DNA from: JADJEK01 sp052034255
GTDB taxonomy: Bacteria > Planctomycetota > B15-G4 > JADJEK01
DNA length: 64,000 nt
Assembly (NCBI GenBank): GCA_052034255.1
Contig: JBPOIU010000005.1
Coordinates: 11,924-75,923 of the forward strand
Direction: 5' to 3'
Position 1 is the first letter of the stretch. The number at the start of each line of letters is the position of its first letter. The notes under the pieces were generated by a model that saw only the letters and a list, made by a program, of their open reading frames with translations, was not told the origin of the DNA and ran no database searches. The position numbers and the translations under genes were made by a program. Below, one piece after another: positions 17,033 to 25,736 of this stretch.

Positions 17033-19039
17033 TCAGGCGCGCAACCGGCGCAGCACCGTGGCGACGACGTCGTCCGTCGTCAAACCGGCGTCCGCGAGGC
17101 ATTGGTTGCGGCTCTGGTGTTCCACGAGACGATCGGGGATGCCCATCGGCGCCACACGACCGATGCAGGAGCTGCCGCGCGGATCGAGCGCGAACGCCTC
17201 GAGCACCGCGGAACCGAAACCGCCCATCACCTGATGCTCTTCGAGCGTGACCAGCAACTTGGTCTTCGACGCGAACGCGAGCAGCAGATCGACGTCGAGC
17301 GGCTTCACGAAGCGGGCATTGATGACGGCCGCGTCGATGCCGTGGGTCGCGAGCTTCTTGGCGGCGTCGAGCAGGTCGTAGACCATCGGTCCGTAACCGA
17401 CCAGCGTGACGTCGCGGCCGTCGCGCATCACCTCGGCCTTGCCGACGGTGAGCGGCGTCGCCGCGAACTCGTGCTCCACCGTGTTGCCGCGCGGATAACG
17501 CAACGCGAACGGGTGCGGTTGATTGACGCCGAGTTCCAGCATCGCGGCGAGCTCGGTCGCGTCGCGCGGTGAACCGATGACCATCGACGGGAACGTACGC
17601 AGGTACGCGATGTCGTAGATGCCGTGATGGGATGGTCCGTCTTCGCCGACGAGTCCGCCGCGATCCATCGCGAACACGACCGGCAGGTCTTGCAGCACGG
17701 CTTCGTGGAAGACCTGGTCGTAGCCACGCTGCAGGAACGTCGAGTAGATCGCGGTGACGGGCTTCATGCCCGCCTTCGCGAGACCGCCGGCGAACGCGAC
17801 GGCGTGCTGCTCGGTGATTCCGGTGTCGTGGAAGCGCGCGGGGAACTTCTTCGCGAAGTCGACCAGCCCCGTGCCTTCGGGCATCGCCGCGGTGATCGCG
17901 ACGATCTTCGGATCCTTCTCCGCCAGCTGGATCATCGCGTCGCCGAACGCCTTGGTGAACGACACGCGCGCCTTGCTCTGCGCGATCTCGACCTTCGTCG
18001 GCACGCCGTCCGCCGTCGCGAAACCCGGCAATTGCGTACCCGGGCTCACCGCGTGCAGCCAGCGGGTGTCCTTGCCGGTCGGTTCGAGGCCCTTGCCCTT
18101 CTTCGTGATCAGGTGCAGCAGCTTGACGCCGCCGACGTCCTTCAGGGCTTCGAGCTGCTCGATCATCAGCTCCGTGTCGTGCCCGTCGATCGGGCCGTAG
18201 TAGCGGAAGCCGAGTTCCTCGAACAGGTGGCCCGGCGCGATCGCGGCCTTCACCGCGTCGACCATGTCGACGAGGTTCTTGTCGATCTTCTCGCCGAACG
18301 GGACCGAACGCAGCAGCGCGTGGAAGCGCTCCTTCGCGGTGCGGTAGATCGGAGCCGCGCGCAGGCGGTTCAGGTACGACGCCAACGCGCCGACCGTCGT
18401 GCTGATCGACATCTCGTTGTCGTTCAGCACCACCAGGATGTTGGTGTTGATGTGACCGGCGTAGTTCAACGCTTCGAGCGCCACGCCGCAGCCGAGTCCG
18501 GCGTCGCCGACCTGGCAGACCACGTGCCGCTTGTGTTCGTTCAGCGCGTTCGCGACCGCGATGCCGAGACCCATCGAGATCGCCGTGCCGGCATGTCCGG
18601 AGCGCATCACGTCGGACTTCGATTCGGCCGGATGCGGATAGCCGGACAAGCCGTTCTTCGTGCGCAACGACGCGAACTGCGCGAAGCGTCCGGTCAACAG
18701 CTTGTGCGGATAGCACTGGTGACCGACGTCCATCACCAACGTGTCCGACTCGAAGTCGAACACGTAGTGCATCGCGATCATCTGCTCGACGACGCCGAAG
18801 TTCGAGCCGAGGTGACCACCGGTCGAGCACACGACTTCGATGATCTTGGCGCGCATCTCCTCGGCGAGCTGCGGGAACAGCTTGCGGTCGAGTTTGCGCA
18901 GGTCGGCATGCCCGCGCAGCGACGGCAGGATCGCGGCCGGGCAATCCGTCGCGGCCGCGTCACCGCGCACCTCGCGTCGGTCGCCTTCGCGGCGCTCGGG
19001 GAACGGTGCATCGGCGGACAAGCTGATCGTGTTGGCCAT
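17033..19039 (-). CDS. dxs: 1-deoxy-D-xylulose-5-phosphate synthase
   Basis: This 668-residue thiamine-diphosphate enzyme condenses pyruvate and glyceraldehyde-3-phosphate, the first step of the MEP isoprenoid pathway. CSTGGHLGSNFGVVE, GHQCYPHKLLTGR and SGYPHPAESK identify the family. The ThDP motif is altered to GDAGLGCG, where GDG is usual, while the partner LNDNEMSIS is intact. The transketolase C-terminal half has GITEQHAVAFAGGLA and DRGGLVGEDGPSHHG. About 25 extra residues precede the conserved domain. It sits between ispA (49 bp upstream) and nadK (12 bp downstream), a grouping that links precursor supply to prenyl chain elongation. Confidence 0.95.
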   Translation of the reverse strand: MANTISLSADAPFPERREGDRREVRGDAAATDCPAAILPSLRGHADLRKLDRKLFPQLAEEMRAKIIEVVCSTGGHLGSNFGVVEQMIAMHYVFDFESDTLVMDVGHQCYPHKLLTGRFAQFASLRTKNGLSGYPHPAESKSDVMRSGHAGTAISMGLGIAVANALNEHKRHVVCQVGDAGLGCGVALEALNYAGHINTNILVVLNDNEMSISTTVGALASYLNRLRAAPIYRTAKERFHALLRSVPFGEKIDKNLVDMVDAVKAAIAPGHLFEELGFRYYGPIDGHDTELMIEQLEALKDVGGVKLLHLITKKGKGLEPTGKDTRWLHAVSPGTQLPGFATADGVPTKVEIAQSKARVSFTKAFGDAMIQLAEKDPKIVAITAAMPEGTGLVDFAKKFPARFHDTGITEQHAVAFAGGLAKAGMKPVTAIYSTFLQRGYDQVFHEAVLQDLPVVFAMDRGGLVGEDGPSHHGIYDIAYLRTFPSMVIGSPRDATELAAMLELGVNQPHPFALRYPRGNTVEHEFAATPLTVGKAEVMRDGRDVTLVGYGPMVYDLLDAAKKLATHGIDAAVINARFVKPLDVDLLLAFASKTKLLVTLEEHQVMGGFGSAVLEAFALDPRGSSCIGRVAPMGIPDRLVEHQSRNQCLADAGLTTDDVVATVLRRLRA

Positions 19040-19088
19040 CGCGGGACGGGAGCTCCTACGGGAGGGATTCGCGCCGCCTCGTCCAGGC

Positions 19089-19970
19089 TCAACGCGAGCG
19101 TTGGAGCATAGATCGGGCGAGCGCCTCGATCAATCGAGGCGACCGCAGCGAAGACGCGCGATCGATCGCGCGTTCCGTCAGGGCTCGGGCGCGGTCGAAT
19201 GCCGCGTCCTGGCCGATCAGATCCGGAATCGTCGCTTTGCCGCGTTCCCGATCCTTGCCCGTGCGTTTGCCCATGTGTTCGGCGGTGGACCGTTGATCGA
19301 GCAGGTCGTCGATGATCTGGAACGCGATGCCGAGGTCCATTCCGAGCGCGGACAGAGTGCGCTCGGAAGCCGCGTCCGCCCCTCCGGCCTGGGCACCGAG
19401 CTGGAACGAGGCCGCGAACATCGCGGCGGTCTTGCCGGTGTCGATCTCGAGCACCGCCTCGAGCCCGAGCGACTTGCCCTCGGCTTCGAGGTCCTGGACC
19501 TGCCCCCCGACCATGCCGCTCGCCCCGGCCGCGAACGCGAGCGTCCGCACGTGAGCTGCGACGACCGCGGGCTCCGCGTGGGCCGCGAGGACTTCGAACG
19601 CGAGTGTCAGCAGCGCGTCGCCCGCGAGGATCGCGACGGCCTCGTCGAACGCCTTGTGGACGGTCGGGCGGCCGCGCCGCAAATCGTCGTCGTCCATCGC
19701 CGGCAGATCGTCGTGGACCAGCGAGTAGGTGTGGACGTATTCGAGCGCCACCGCCGCGGGCAACGCGGCATCGGCCTGCCCGCCGACCGCCTCCGCGGCC
19801 ATCAAGCAGCACAACGGGCGCAGCTTCTTGCCCGGACCGAGCACGGCGTAGCGCATCGCCGCCGATAGGCGTCGCGGCGACGCGTCCTCCGCCGGCAACC
19901 AGCGTTCGAGCGCCGCTTCGACGCGGGTGCGCCGATCGGTCATCCATTCATCGAGCGTCGGCGAACTCAC
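19089..19970 (-). CDS. ispA: Farnesyl/geranylgeranyl diphosphate synthase
   Basis: This 293-residue trans-prenyltransferase elongates allylic diphosphates with isopentenyl diphosphate. The first Asp-rich motif is VHDDLPAMDDDDLRRGRP and the second is FQIIDDLLD, both complete for Mg-diphosphate binding. GKKLRP near residue 48 is the isopentenyl diphosphate site. The start is GTG 19970, overlapping the ymdB stop as GTGA. Chain length (C15 or C20) cannot be set from motifs alone. It lies directly upstream of dxs in the isoprenoid part of the operon. Confidence 0.92.
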   Translation of the reverse strand: MSSPTLDEWMTDRRTRVEAALERWLPAEDASPRRLSAAMRYAVLGPGKKLRPLCCLMAAEAVGGQADAALPAAVALEYVHTYSLVHDDLPAMDDDDLRRGRPTVHKAFDEAVAILAGDALLTLAFEVLAAHAEPAVVAAHVRTLAFAAGASGMVGGQVQDLEAEGKSLGLEAVLEIDTGKTAAMFAASFQLGAQAGGADAASERTLSALGMDLGIAFQIIDDLLDQRSTAEHMGKRTGKDRERGKATIPDLIGQDAAFDRARALTERAIDRASSLRSPRLIEALARSMLQRSR

Positions 19971-20752
19971 CCCTTCACCTCGACGCGTTCGACTTCGGTG
20001 CAGCGGCCGCTGCGGACGTCGACGGTGAACAGCGCCGCCATCAGTCGCTCGTCGCCTTCCGCGACGTCGAATGGCGACGGCAATCCGGTCACGAACTTCT
20101 TCAGGACGCGATCCACGCGCCGTCCGAGGATCGAGTCGTGCGGCCCGGTCATCCCGACGTCCGTGATGTAGCCGGTGCCCTTCGGCAGGACTTGCGCGTC
20201 CGCGGTCGCCACGTGAGTGTGCGTCCCGAACACGACCGAGACTTGGCCGTCGAGGTAGCGCCCCATCGCGAGCTTCTCGGAGGTCGCTTCGCAGTGCATG
20301 TCGACGACGACGATCGGTGTCCGAACGCGGGCTTTCTCGACCGCTTTCTGCGCCGCGGCGAACGGGCAATCGATCGGTTGCATGAACACGCGACCGATCA
20401 CGTGCACCACCGCGACCTCGTGCCCGCCGTGCGTCGTGAGGACCGTGAAGCCGCGCCCGGGCGCGGCAGCCGCGAAGTTCGCGGCGCGCACGATGCGCTC
20501 GTCCTTGGCGGCCACGTCCATGAACTCGCGACGCTTCCACACGTGGTCGCCGCAGGTGATGCAATCGACACCGCTCTGGAACAAGACCTCCGCGTCCCGC
20601 GGCGTGATCCCGGAGCCGTTGAACACGTTCTCGGCGTTCGCGACGACGAAGTCGATGCCGCGCGCTTCACGCAGGGGCTTCAGGTGTTTCGCAACCGTGT
20701 TGCGGCCCGGCGCGCCGACGATGTCACCGACCGTGAGGATCCGAATCTGCAT
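19967..20752 (-). CDS. ymdB: YmdB-family metallophosphoesterase
   Basis: This 261-residue protein belongs to the TIGR00282/YmdB family of calcineurin-like phosphoesterases, which cleave 2',3'-cyclic nucleotides in characterised members. Metal-site motifs are GDIVGAPGR (residues 9-17), NAENVFNGSGI, CGDHVWKRRE and FGTHTHVATAD, and VVVDMHCEATSEK is intact. The ATG overlaps the RNase Y stop by one base (TGATG). Placement directly after rny is a widely conserved arrangement and supports a shared role in RNA turnover. The frame extends upstream into rny, so the longer start is rejected. Confidence 0.92.
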   Translation of the reverse strand: MQIRILTVGDIVGAPGRNTVAKHLKPLREARGIDFVVANAENVFNGSGITPRDAEVLFQSGVDCITCGDHVWKRREFMDVAAKDERIVRAANFAAAAPGRGFTVLTTHGGHEVAVVHVIGRVFMQPIDCPFAAAQKAVEKARVRTPIVVVDMHCEATSEKLAMGRYLDGQVSVVFGTHTHVATADAQVLPKGTGYITDVGMTGPHDSILGRRVDRVLKKFVTGLPSPFDVAEGDERLMAALFTVDVRSGRCTEVERVEVKG

Positions 20753-22272
20753 CAGCGCGCGTACTCCGTGACACGGGTTTCGCGGATCACGGTGACCTTG
20801 ATCTCGCCCGGGTAAGCGAGCTCCGATTCGATCCGTTTCGCGATCTCGCGGGCGCACAGGAGCGCCGCCGCGTCGGTCACTCTACTGGCATCGACCAAAA
20901 CCCGCAGTTCCCGTCCCGCCTGGATCGCGAAGGCCTGTTCGACGCCCTTCACGCCGCGCGCGATGGACTCCAGGTTCTCGAGCCGCTGGACGTACTTCTC
21001 CATCGTGTCGCGGCGCGCGCCGGGCCTCGACGCCGAAATGGAATCCGCGATCTGCGCGATCACCGCGTACGTCGATTCCTGCGCGACGTCGCCATGGTGC
21101 GACGCGATCGAGTTCACGACCTCGGGGCGCTCGCCGACGCGGCGCGCCAATTCCGCGCCGATCGTGGGGTGCCCGCCGAGCAGTTCGTGGTCGAGCGCCT
21201 TCCCGATGTCGTGCAGCAAACCGCAACGCAGCGCCAGTTGCGGGTTCAGCTTCAACTCACCGGCCAATGCCGATGACAGGTACGCGACCTCGACGGCGTG
21301 CTTCAGTTGGTTCTGACCGTACGAGGTGCGGTACTTCAGCCGCCCGATGCAGAATTGGAGCCTCGCGTCGACGCGCGGCACCGAGAGTTCGGCCAGGACC
21401 TTCTTCGCGGTCTGACGGATGTCCTCGTCGATCTCCTTGCGGGTCTGCTCGACGACTTCCTCCACGCGCCCCGGATGGATACGACCGTCGTCGATCAATT
21501 TCTCGAGCGAGCGCCGGGCCACTTCGCGGCGCACGGCGTCGAAGCTCGAAACCACGACGACACCGGGCGTGTCGTCGACGATCAAGTCGACTCCGCACGC
21601 CTTCTCGAGTGCGCGGATGTTGCGCCCTTCACGGCCGATGATGCGGCCCTTCATGTCTTCGTCCTTCACGTCGACGGTGGCAGTGGTCGCCTCCGTGACG
21701 GTCCGGATCGCGATGCGCGACATCGAATGCGCGAGCGCCTTCTGCGTGCGCATCTCGAGCTCTTCGTCGAGGCGCTCCTGCATGCGACGGACGCGCGCGG
21801 CGCTCTCGTCGCGCAGCTCCTCGTCCAGCCGTTCGAGCGCCGCGCGCATGGCGTCTTCGCGCGACAGTCCGGCGATGCGCAGCACGTCTTCACGCGCTCG
21901 GGCCAGCAAGCGCTCGTGTTCGATGTGCCCGAGCTTTAGTTCGTCCTCGGACTCCCCGAGCTTCTGCGCGCGCTCCTCGAGCGCTCGATCCTTGGCATCG
22001 ATGACTTCCTGGCGCTTCTCGAGTTGGGCTTCTCGGCGCGCGAGGCGCTCGTCCTGATCGCGCCATTCGTCGCGCAGCTTCGCCGCATGCCGTTCCTGGG
22101 CCTCGCGGCGTTCGAGCTCCTCGTCCCGGCGGGCGAGCTCACGCTCGCGTTCCCGTTCGGCCGCCGCCGCGGCCTGGGCTTCGACCCGTCGCGCGAGCAT
22201 GCGCGACGACGCCAGCCATACGAGGCCGCCGCCCGCCGCCACTCCGCCGATCGCAAACAGCCACGGTTCCAT
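20752..22272 (-). CDS. rny: Ribonuclease Y
   Basis: This 506-residue membrane-anchored endoribonuclease initiates mRNA decay. An N-terminal membrane segment (about residues 4-20, LFAIGGVAAGGGLVWLA) is followed by a long charged coiled coil to about residue 200. A KH domain follows (GRIIGREGRNIRALE), then an HD domain with HDIGKALDHE and ASHHGDV. The start is ATG 22272; a GTG three codons upstream is also possible. It heads the operon that continues into ymdB, ispA, dxs, nadK and truD. All key metal-site residues are present. Confidence 0.94.
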   Translation of the reverse strand: MEPWLFAIGGVAAGGGLVWLASSRMLARRVEAQAAAAAERERERELARRDEELERREAQERHAAKLRDEWRDQDERLARREAQLEKRQEVIDAKDRALEERAQKLGESEDELKLGHIEHERLLARAREDVLRIAGLSREDAMRAALERLDEELRDESAARVRRMQERLDEELEMRTQKALAHSMSRIAIRTVTEATTATVDVKDEDMKGRIIGREGRNIRALEKACGVDLIVDDTPGVVVVSSFDAVRREVARRSLEKLIDDGRIHPGRVEEVVEQTRKEIDEDIRQTAKKVLAELSVPRVDARLQFCIGRLKYRTSYGQNQLKHAVEVAYLSSALAGELKLNPQLALRCGLLHDIGKALDHELLGGHPTIGAELARRVGERPEVVNSIASHHGDVAQESTYAVIAQIADSISASRPGARRDTMEKYVQRLENLESIARGVKGVEQAFAIQAGRELRVLVDASRVTDAAALLCAREIAKRIESELAYPGEIKVTVIRETRVTEYAR

Positions 22273-22416
22273 CGCGTCCACCGGGTTCGCCCTACGCGTC
22301 GTGCGCGGGGTCGACGCATTCCAGGCTTTTCGGCAAGCCGCGGTCAACAACGAGAGTCGGAGTCCGCACCGGTGCGTGCCGCGGCGAGACGTGCGCAGCG
22401 AGCGATCCCTTCGGCC

Positions 22417-24174
22417 TCACTGCGGCAGCGACGCCTGCAGCTGCCCGGCGAACTCCTGCCAACGCTGGATCGACGCGCGCGTCAGCGGCATCGACCACGT
22501 GCCGACGGTGTCCCCCGCGCCCTGGAAGAACGGGATCTCGCGGTCCTTCACGACGTGGACGCCGTCTTGGAATCGCAGGGCGACCGTTCGCGCCTTGGCG
22601 TCGATCAACACGTCGCACCACGCCGCCTTGACGGTCTTCGATACCAGGCCGGCCCCGCTCTTCTGATCGAGCTCGACCCCGCACAAGCGTGGATGGCCGT
22701 CGACCCACTCGACGCGCGACAGGACCCGGAAGCTGGACTGGCCGTAGCCGTCGTCGTCGAGCAGACGATTGACGTCGTGCGTGATCGCGGCGACGTCGAC
22801 ACCGAGCGGCTTCACCTCCGACACGGCGGCAGGTGCGCCGGCGCCGAGGACGACGATCGGCGCCAAGTCGGGGCGTTCCCATGCGCCGGCCTGGATCGGG
22901 CCGATCGGCACCGTCTTCTCGCCGAGCGAGAAGTCCTCGCGCTCACCGCGGATCAGCGTGCTGCCGTGCGTCAGCACGAGATCGCACATGCGCGCCTGCG
23001 GATCGACGCGCAGGTGCGCGGACTCGGCTTGATGGAACCCGATCGGAAATCCCTCGTCGGAGCGAACACTGAACGTCGGTTGCTCGAGCGCGCCTTCGCT
23101 CACTCCAGCGACTTCGAGCAGCGCCAGCGTGTGGATGCCGGCCTCGTCGAGCACGCGATTGAACGCGACGATGATCGGGTCCTGATCAGGCACCGGGGCG
23201 GCAGCCACGGTTTCCGCGGGCGGAGCGGCCTCCGCACTCGGAGTCGTCACGGCCGGCAGCGGCGCATTCGTGGGTTCTTCGGATGCTCCCGCGGGCTCGG
23301 GCGGCGCGGCCTCGCTCGTCTTCGCCAGCGGTTCCTTCGGGATCGGCGTCACGATCGAATCGGTCGTGACGACCGGGGCGCGTGCGAGCGCGGCCTCCCG
23401 TGCGCGGCGCTCGATCTCAGCGCTCAGCGCGGCGTGCTCGTCTTGCATCTCGACCAACCGCTGCCGCGCGCGCAGGAGCTCGGCGTCCAGCGCCGCGACC
23501 TGGTCCTTCGCCGACAATGCCGACGAGACCGCGTCGACCTTTTCCTTCTCCATCGCGGCCATGCGCGTCTTCAGCGCTTCGATCTCGGCCAATTGCGCAC
23601 GCGTCTCGTGGATCAACACCCGATTGGCGGCGAGCCCCTCGTCGAACAGATCGCGCAGCGCGGCGTTGCCCTGCTCCACGCGTTCCACGGACTTGCTCGA
23701 CTCGACCAGCGTGGATTCCGCGCGCGCCATGCGTTGGGCATGGTCGTCGAAACGCGCGCTGGTGTGTTCGAGCAACCACCAAAACGCGGGGATCGACACC
23801 GCGACCACGACCAAGGAGCCCGCGACGAACGCCCACGGGCGCCGCCGCCGTTCGGCGCCGAGTCGATCGGCGAGCTGCTCCTGCGATTGACGTAGTTGGC
23901 GGAACGTCGCGTTCAGCGCATCGGCGGACTGGATGACCAGGTCCGAGCGGTCCGCGCGCTTCAGAGTCTCCGCCATCCGCGTGTGCGCGTCGTGGATGTA
24001 CTGCAGCATGCGCGTGTTGACGCGCAGCGTTTCCATCAGGTCCCGCGAACGCGGATCGGTGGCCTCACCGTGCTCGAGTTGCGCGAGCAGTCGCTTCATC
24101 TCCGACACCGTGCCCGCCACGTCCGCCGTCGGTGGCGCGGGAAGCGGATCGGGATCGGGCTCGGCGGCGCTCAT
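22417..24174 (-). CDS. Membrane-anchored coiled-coil protein of unknown function
   Basis: This 585-residue protein has a Pro-rich N-terminus, a helical region, and one membrane segment near residues 115-135 (FVAGSLVVVAVSIPAFWWLL). A coiled coil follows to about residue 260, then a Pro/Ala/Glu-rich linker and a C-terminal globular domain (from about 330). The topology suggests a cytoplasmic N-terminus and periplasmic C-terminus. No known domain was recognised. Its ATG overlaps the stop of the preceding lipoprotein-like gene (ATGA). With the next two genes upstream it forms a three-gene coupled unit, so the products may form one envelope complex. Confidence 0.8.
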   Translation of the reverse strand: MSAAEPDPDPLPAPPTADVAGTVSEMKRLLAQLEHGEATDPRSRDLMETLRVNTRMLQYIHDAHTRMAETLKRADRSDLVIQSADALNATFRQLRQSQEQLADRLGAERRRRPWAFVAGSLVVVAVSIPAFWWLLEHTSARFDDHAQRMARAESTLVESSKSVERVEQGNAALRDLFDEGLAANRVLIHETRAQLAEIEALKTRMAAMEKEKVDAVSSALSAKDQVAALDAELLRARQRLVEMQDEHAALSAEIERRAREAALARAPVVTTDSIVTPIPKEPLAKTSEAAPPEPAGASEEPTNAPLPAVTTPSAEAAPPAETVAAAPVPDQDPIIVAFNRVLDEAGIHTLALLEVAGVSEGALEQPTFSVRSDEGFPIGFHQAESAHLRVDPQARMCDLVLTHGSTLIRGEREDFSLGEKTVPIGPIQAGAWERPDLAPIVVLGAGAPAAVSEVKPLGVDVAAITHDVNRLLDDDGYGQSSFRVLSRVEWVDGHPRLCGVELDQKSGAGLVSKTVKAAWCDVLIDAKARTVALRFQDGVHVVKDREIPFFQGAGDTVGTWSMPLTRASIQRWQEFAGQLQASLPQ

Positions 24175-24821
24175 TTGGGCTCGGGCTCCTTGGCGGTCGC
24201 GGCCGCCAGGCGGGCGACGACGAGTTCACGCGAGCTCGCTTCCCACAAATCCTCGAGCCCGTCGACGTCGATCCGTCCGAGTTGCAGCGGGATGCCGACG
24301 CCGCCGACCCGCAATTCGCCGCCCTCCATCTCGGCCAGGTTCACTTCGGCGTCGAACGCCGCAAGCGCGCGGACCATGGTCCCTTGGCGCAGGTGCGTCC
24401 CGCCGAAGCTCTCCAACGCCAACGCGGGAACCGCCGTGCGCGCGGCTTCCGCGTGCGCCAGACTCGCGCCGAACGTGATGTCGTCGAGCGTTCCGGCAGG
24501 CGTTCGCAGCGTCAAGCGCGGGCGCTGGTCGCCGAACGCGAACGACTCGCCGGCGTCGAGCTGATAGATCGCGACGTGGACCCAACGCAGCGGCAAGTCG
24601 ACGCCGACGGCGGTGGCGAATTCGGGTCCGCGCGGCGCCGTCGCGACCGCACTGACGACGACCGCGAGTCCGGACCGTTGCCCGGTCAGGATCGCGGCGG
24701 AAGCGGCGCCACGGTTGGAATCGGTCGCCGTCGGCGTGGGCGTGGAATCCGACGGGGAGCCGTCACAGCCCCACGACCCGACCGACGCCAGAACGCACGC
24801 GACGGCGACGCGGCGGAGCAT
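24171..24821 (-). CDS. Possible lipoprotein of unknown function
   Basis: This 216-residue protein begins MLRRVAVACVLASVGSW and then GC, a short hydrophobic signal ending in an imperfect lipobox at Cys19. A Ser/Thr/Pro linker follows. The mature domain (about 40-205) has no recognised motif. Its ATG overlaps the stop of the HEAT-like gene by one base (TGATG), and its stop overlaps the next ATG by 4 bp, so all three genes are translationally coupled. It is probably a periplasmic partner of the membrane coiled-coil protein. Confidence 0.75.
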   Translation of the reverse strand: MLRRVAVACVLASVGSWGCDGSPSDSTPTPTATDSNRGAASAAILTGQRSGLAVVVSAVATAPRGPEFATAVGVDLPLRWVHVAIYQLDAGESFAFGDQRPRLTLRTPAGTLDDITFGASLAHAEAARTAVPALALESFGGTHLRQGTMVRALAAFDAEVNLAEMEGGELRVGGVGIPLQLGRIDVDGLEDLWEASSRELVVARLAAATAKEPEPK

Positions 24822-25594
24822 CACCAGCGCGCGTTGCGATTGTCGTTGAACCACTTTTCCCATTCCGGCGCGCTCTGGAAGCTCTGCAGGGTCAGCACCC
24901 CCAGCGTCTCGTTCATCGGCACCTCGATGTCCTGCAGACGCTCGTGCCACACCGGGTTCTTGCCCTTCTCGCGCACGTCGAGCGCGTTGACGTTCGCGTA
25001 CGCCTTCACCAGTCCCTCGACGATGCGCTTGCGCAGCTTGCCGTCCGCGTCGCGGTACTCACCGAGCGCGCGCACCGCCGCGACGATCACGCGGTTCTGA
25101 TCACCCTTCAGCAAGTCGAGGAACAGGTCGACGTGCTTGTCCTTCTTGTGCTTCGCGAGGCACTGGATCAGCATTTCCTGGACGTCGATCCGCTTCTCGA
25201 GGTGCTTCAGCTTCATCGCTTTTTCGAGCGGAGCGACACCCTCGTCGCCGACGTCCGAGCAAAACGCCGCGGCGGCGCCATACAGGCGGTTCTCGGTGTC
25301 GACCGTGGTGCGCACCGAGAACAGGTCCGTGACCGCGCCGAGCGCCTTCTTCTTGCCGGCGTCGTCGAACGACTTGTAGTTCGTCAGCAAGTCGTCGACG
25401 GCCTTCACCGCCTTCTCGTCGGCGTTGCCGCGGACGTCTTCGTCCGGCGACTTGCGCTCCTTCAACGCGGCTTCGATGGTCTTGATGGCTTCATCCGGCG
25501 TCGCGGTCGCCGCGGCCGGCGGATCCTGCGCGAACGTCGACGCGACGAACAGCAACGCGGAGGCCACGACGGTGGAAACACGCGCGAGCAACAT
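24821..25594 (-). CDS. Exported helical-repeat protein of unknown function
   Basis: This 257-residue protein has a signal peptide (VVASALLFVASTFAQ, cleavage near AQDPP). The rest is predicted helical, with HEAT-like pairs such as VAPLEKAMKLKHLEKRIDVQ and RVIVAAVRALGEYRDADGKLRK. Such repeats usually bind proteins. It is first of a three-gene coupled unit. A TAGACT hexamer about 50 bp upstream could be a -10 element, but no -35 stands out. The 140-bp gap to pabB holds nothing else clear. Confidence 0.78.
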   Translation of the reverse strand: MLLARVSTVVASALLFVASTFAQDPPAAATATPDEAIKTIEAALKERKSPDEDVRGNADEKAVKAVDDLLTNYKSFDDAGKKKALGAVTDLFSVRTTVDTENRLYGAAAAFCSDVGDEGVAPLEKAMKLKHLEKRIDVQEMLIQCLAKHKKDKHVDLFLDLLKGDQNRVIVAAVRALGEYRDADGKLRKRIVEGLVKAYANVNALDVREKGKNPVWHERLQDIEVPMNETLGVLTLQSFQSAPEWEKWFNDNRNARW

Positions 25595-25736
25595 GGGAGA
25601 ACTCCGTACGACGACCTGGAAGGACCGGGCGAAGCAGGCCGGAGTCTACGCAAGCCCGCGGGCAAAGGCGCAGGGTCAGCCAGCTTCGATCGGGAACGGA
25701 CGCCCCCGCGGCGAGGGCCGTCGCCTCGACGCCGCA

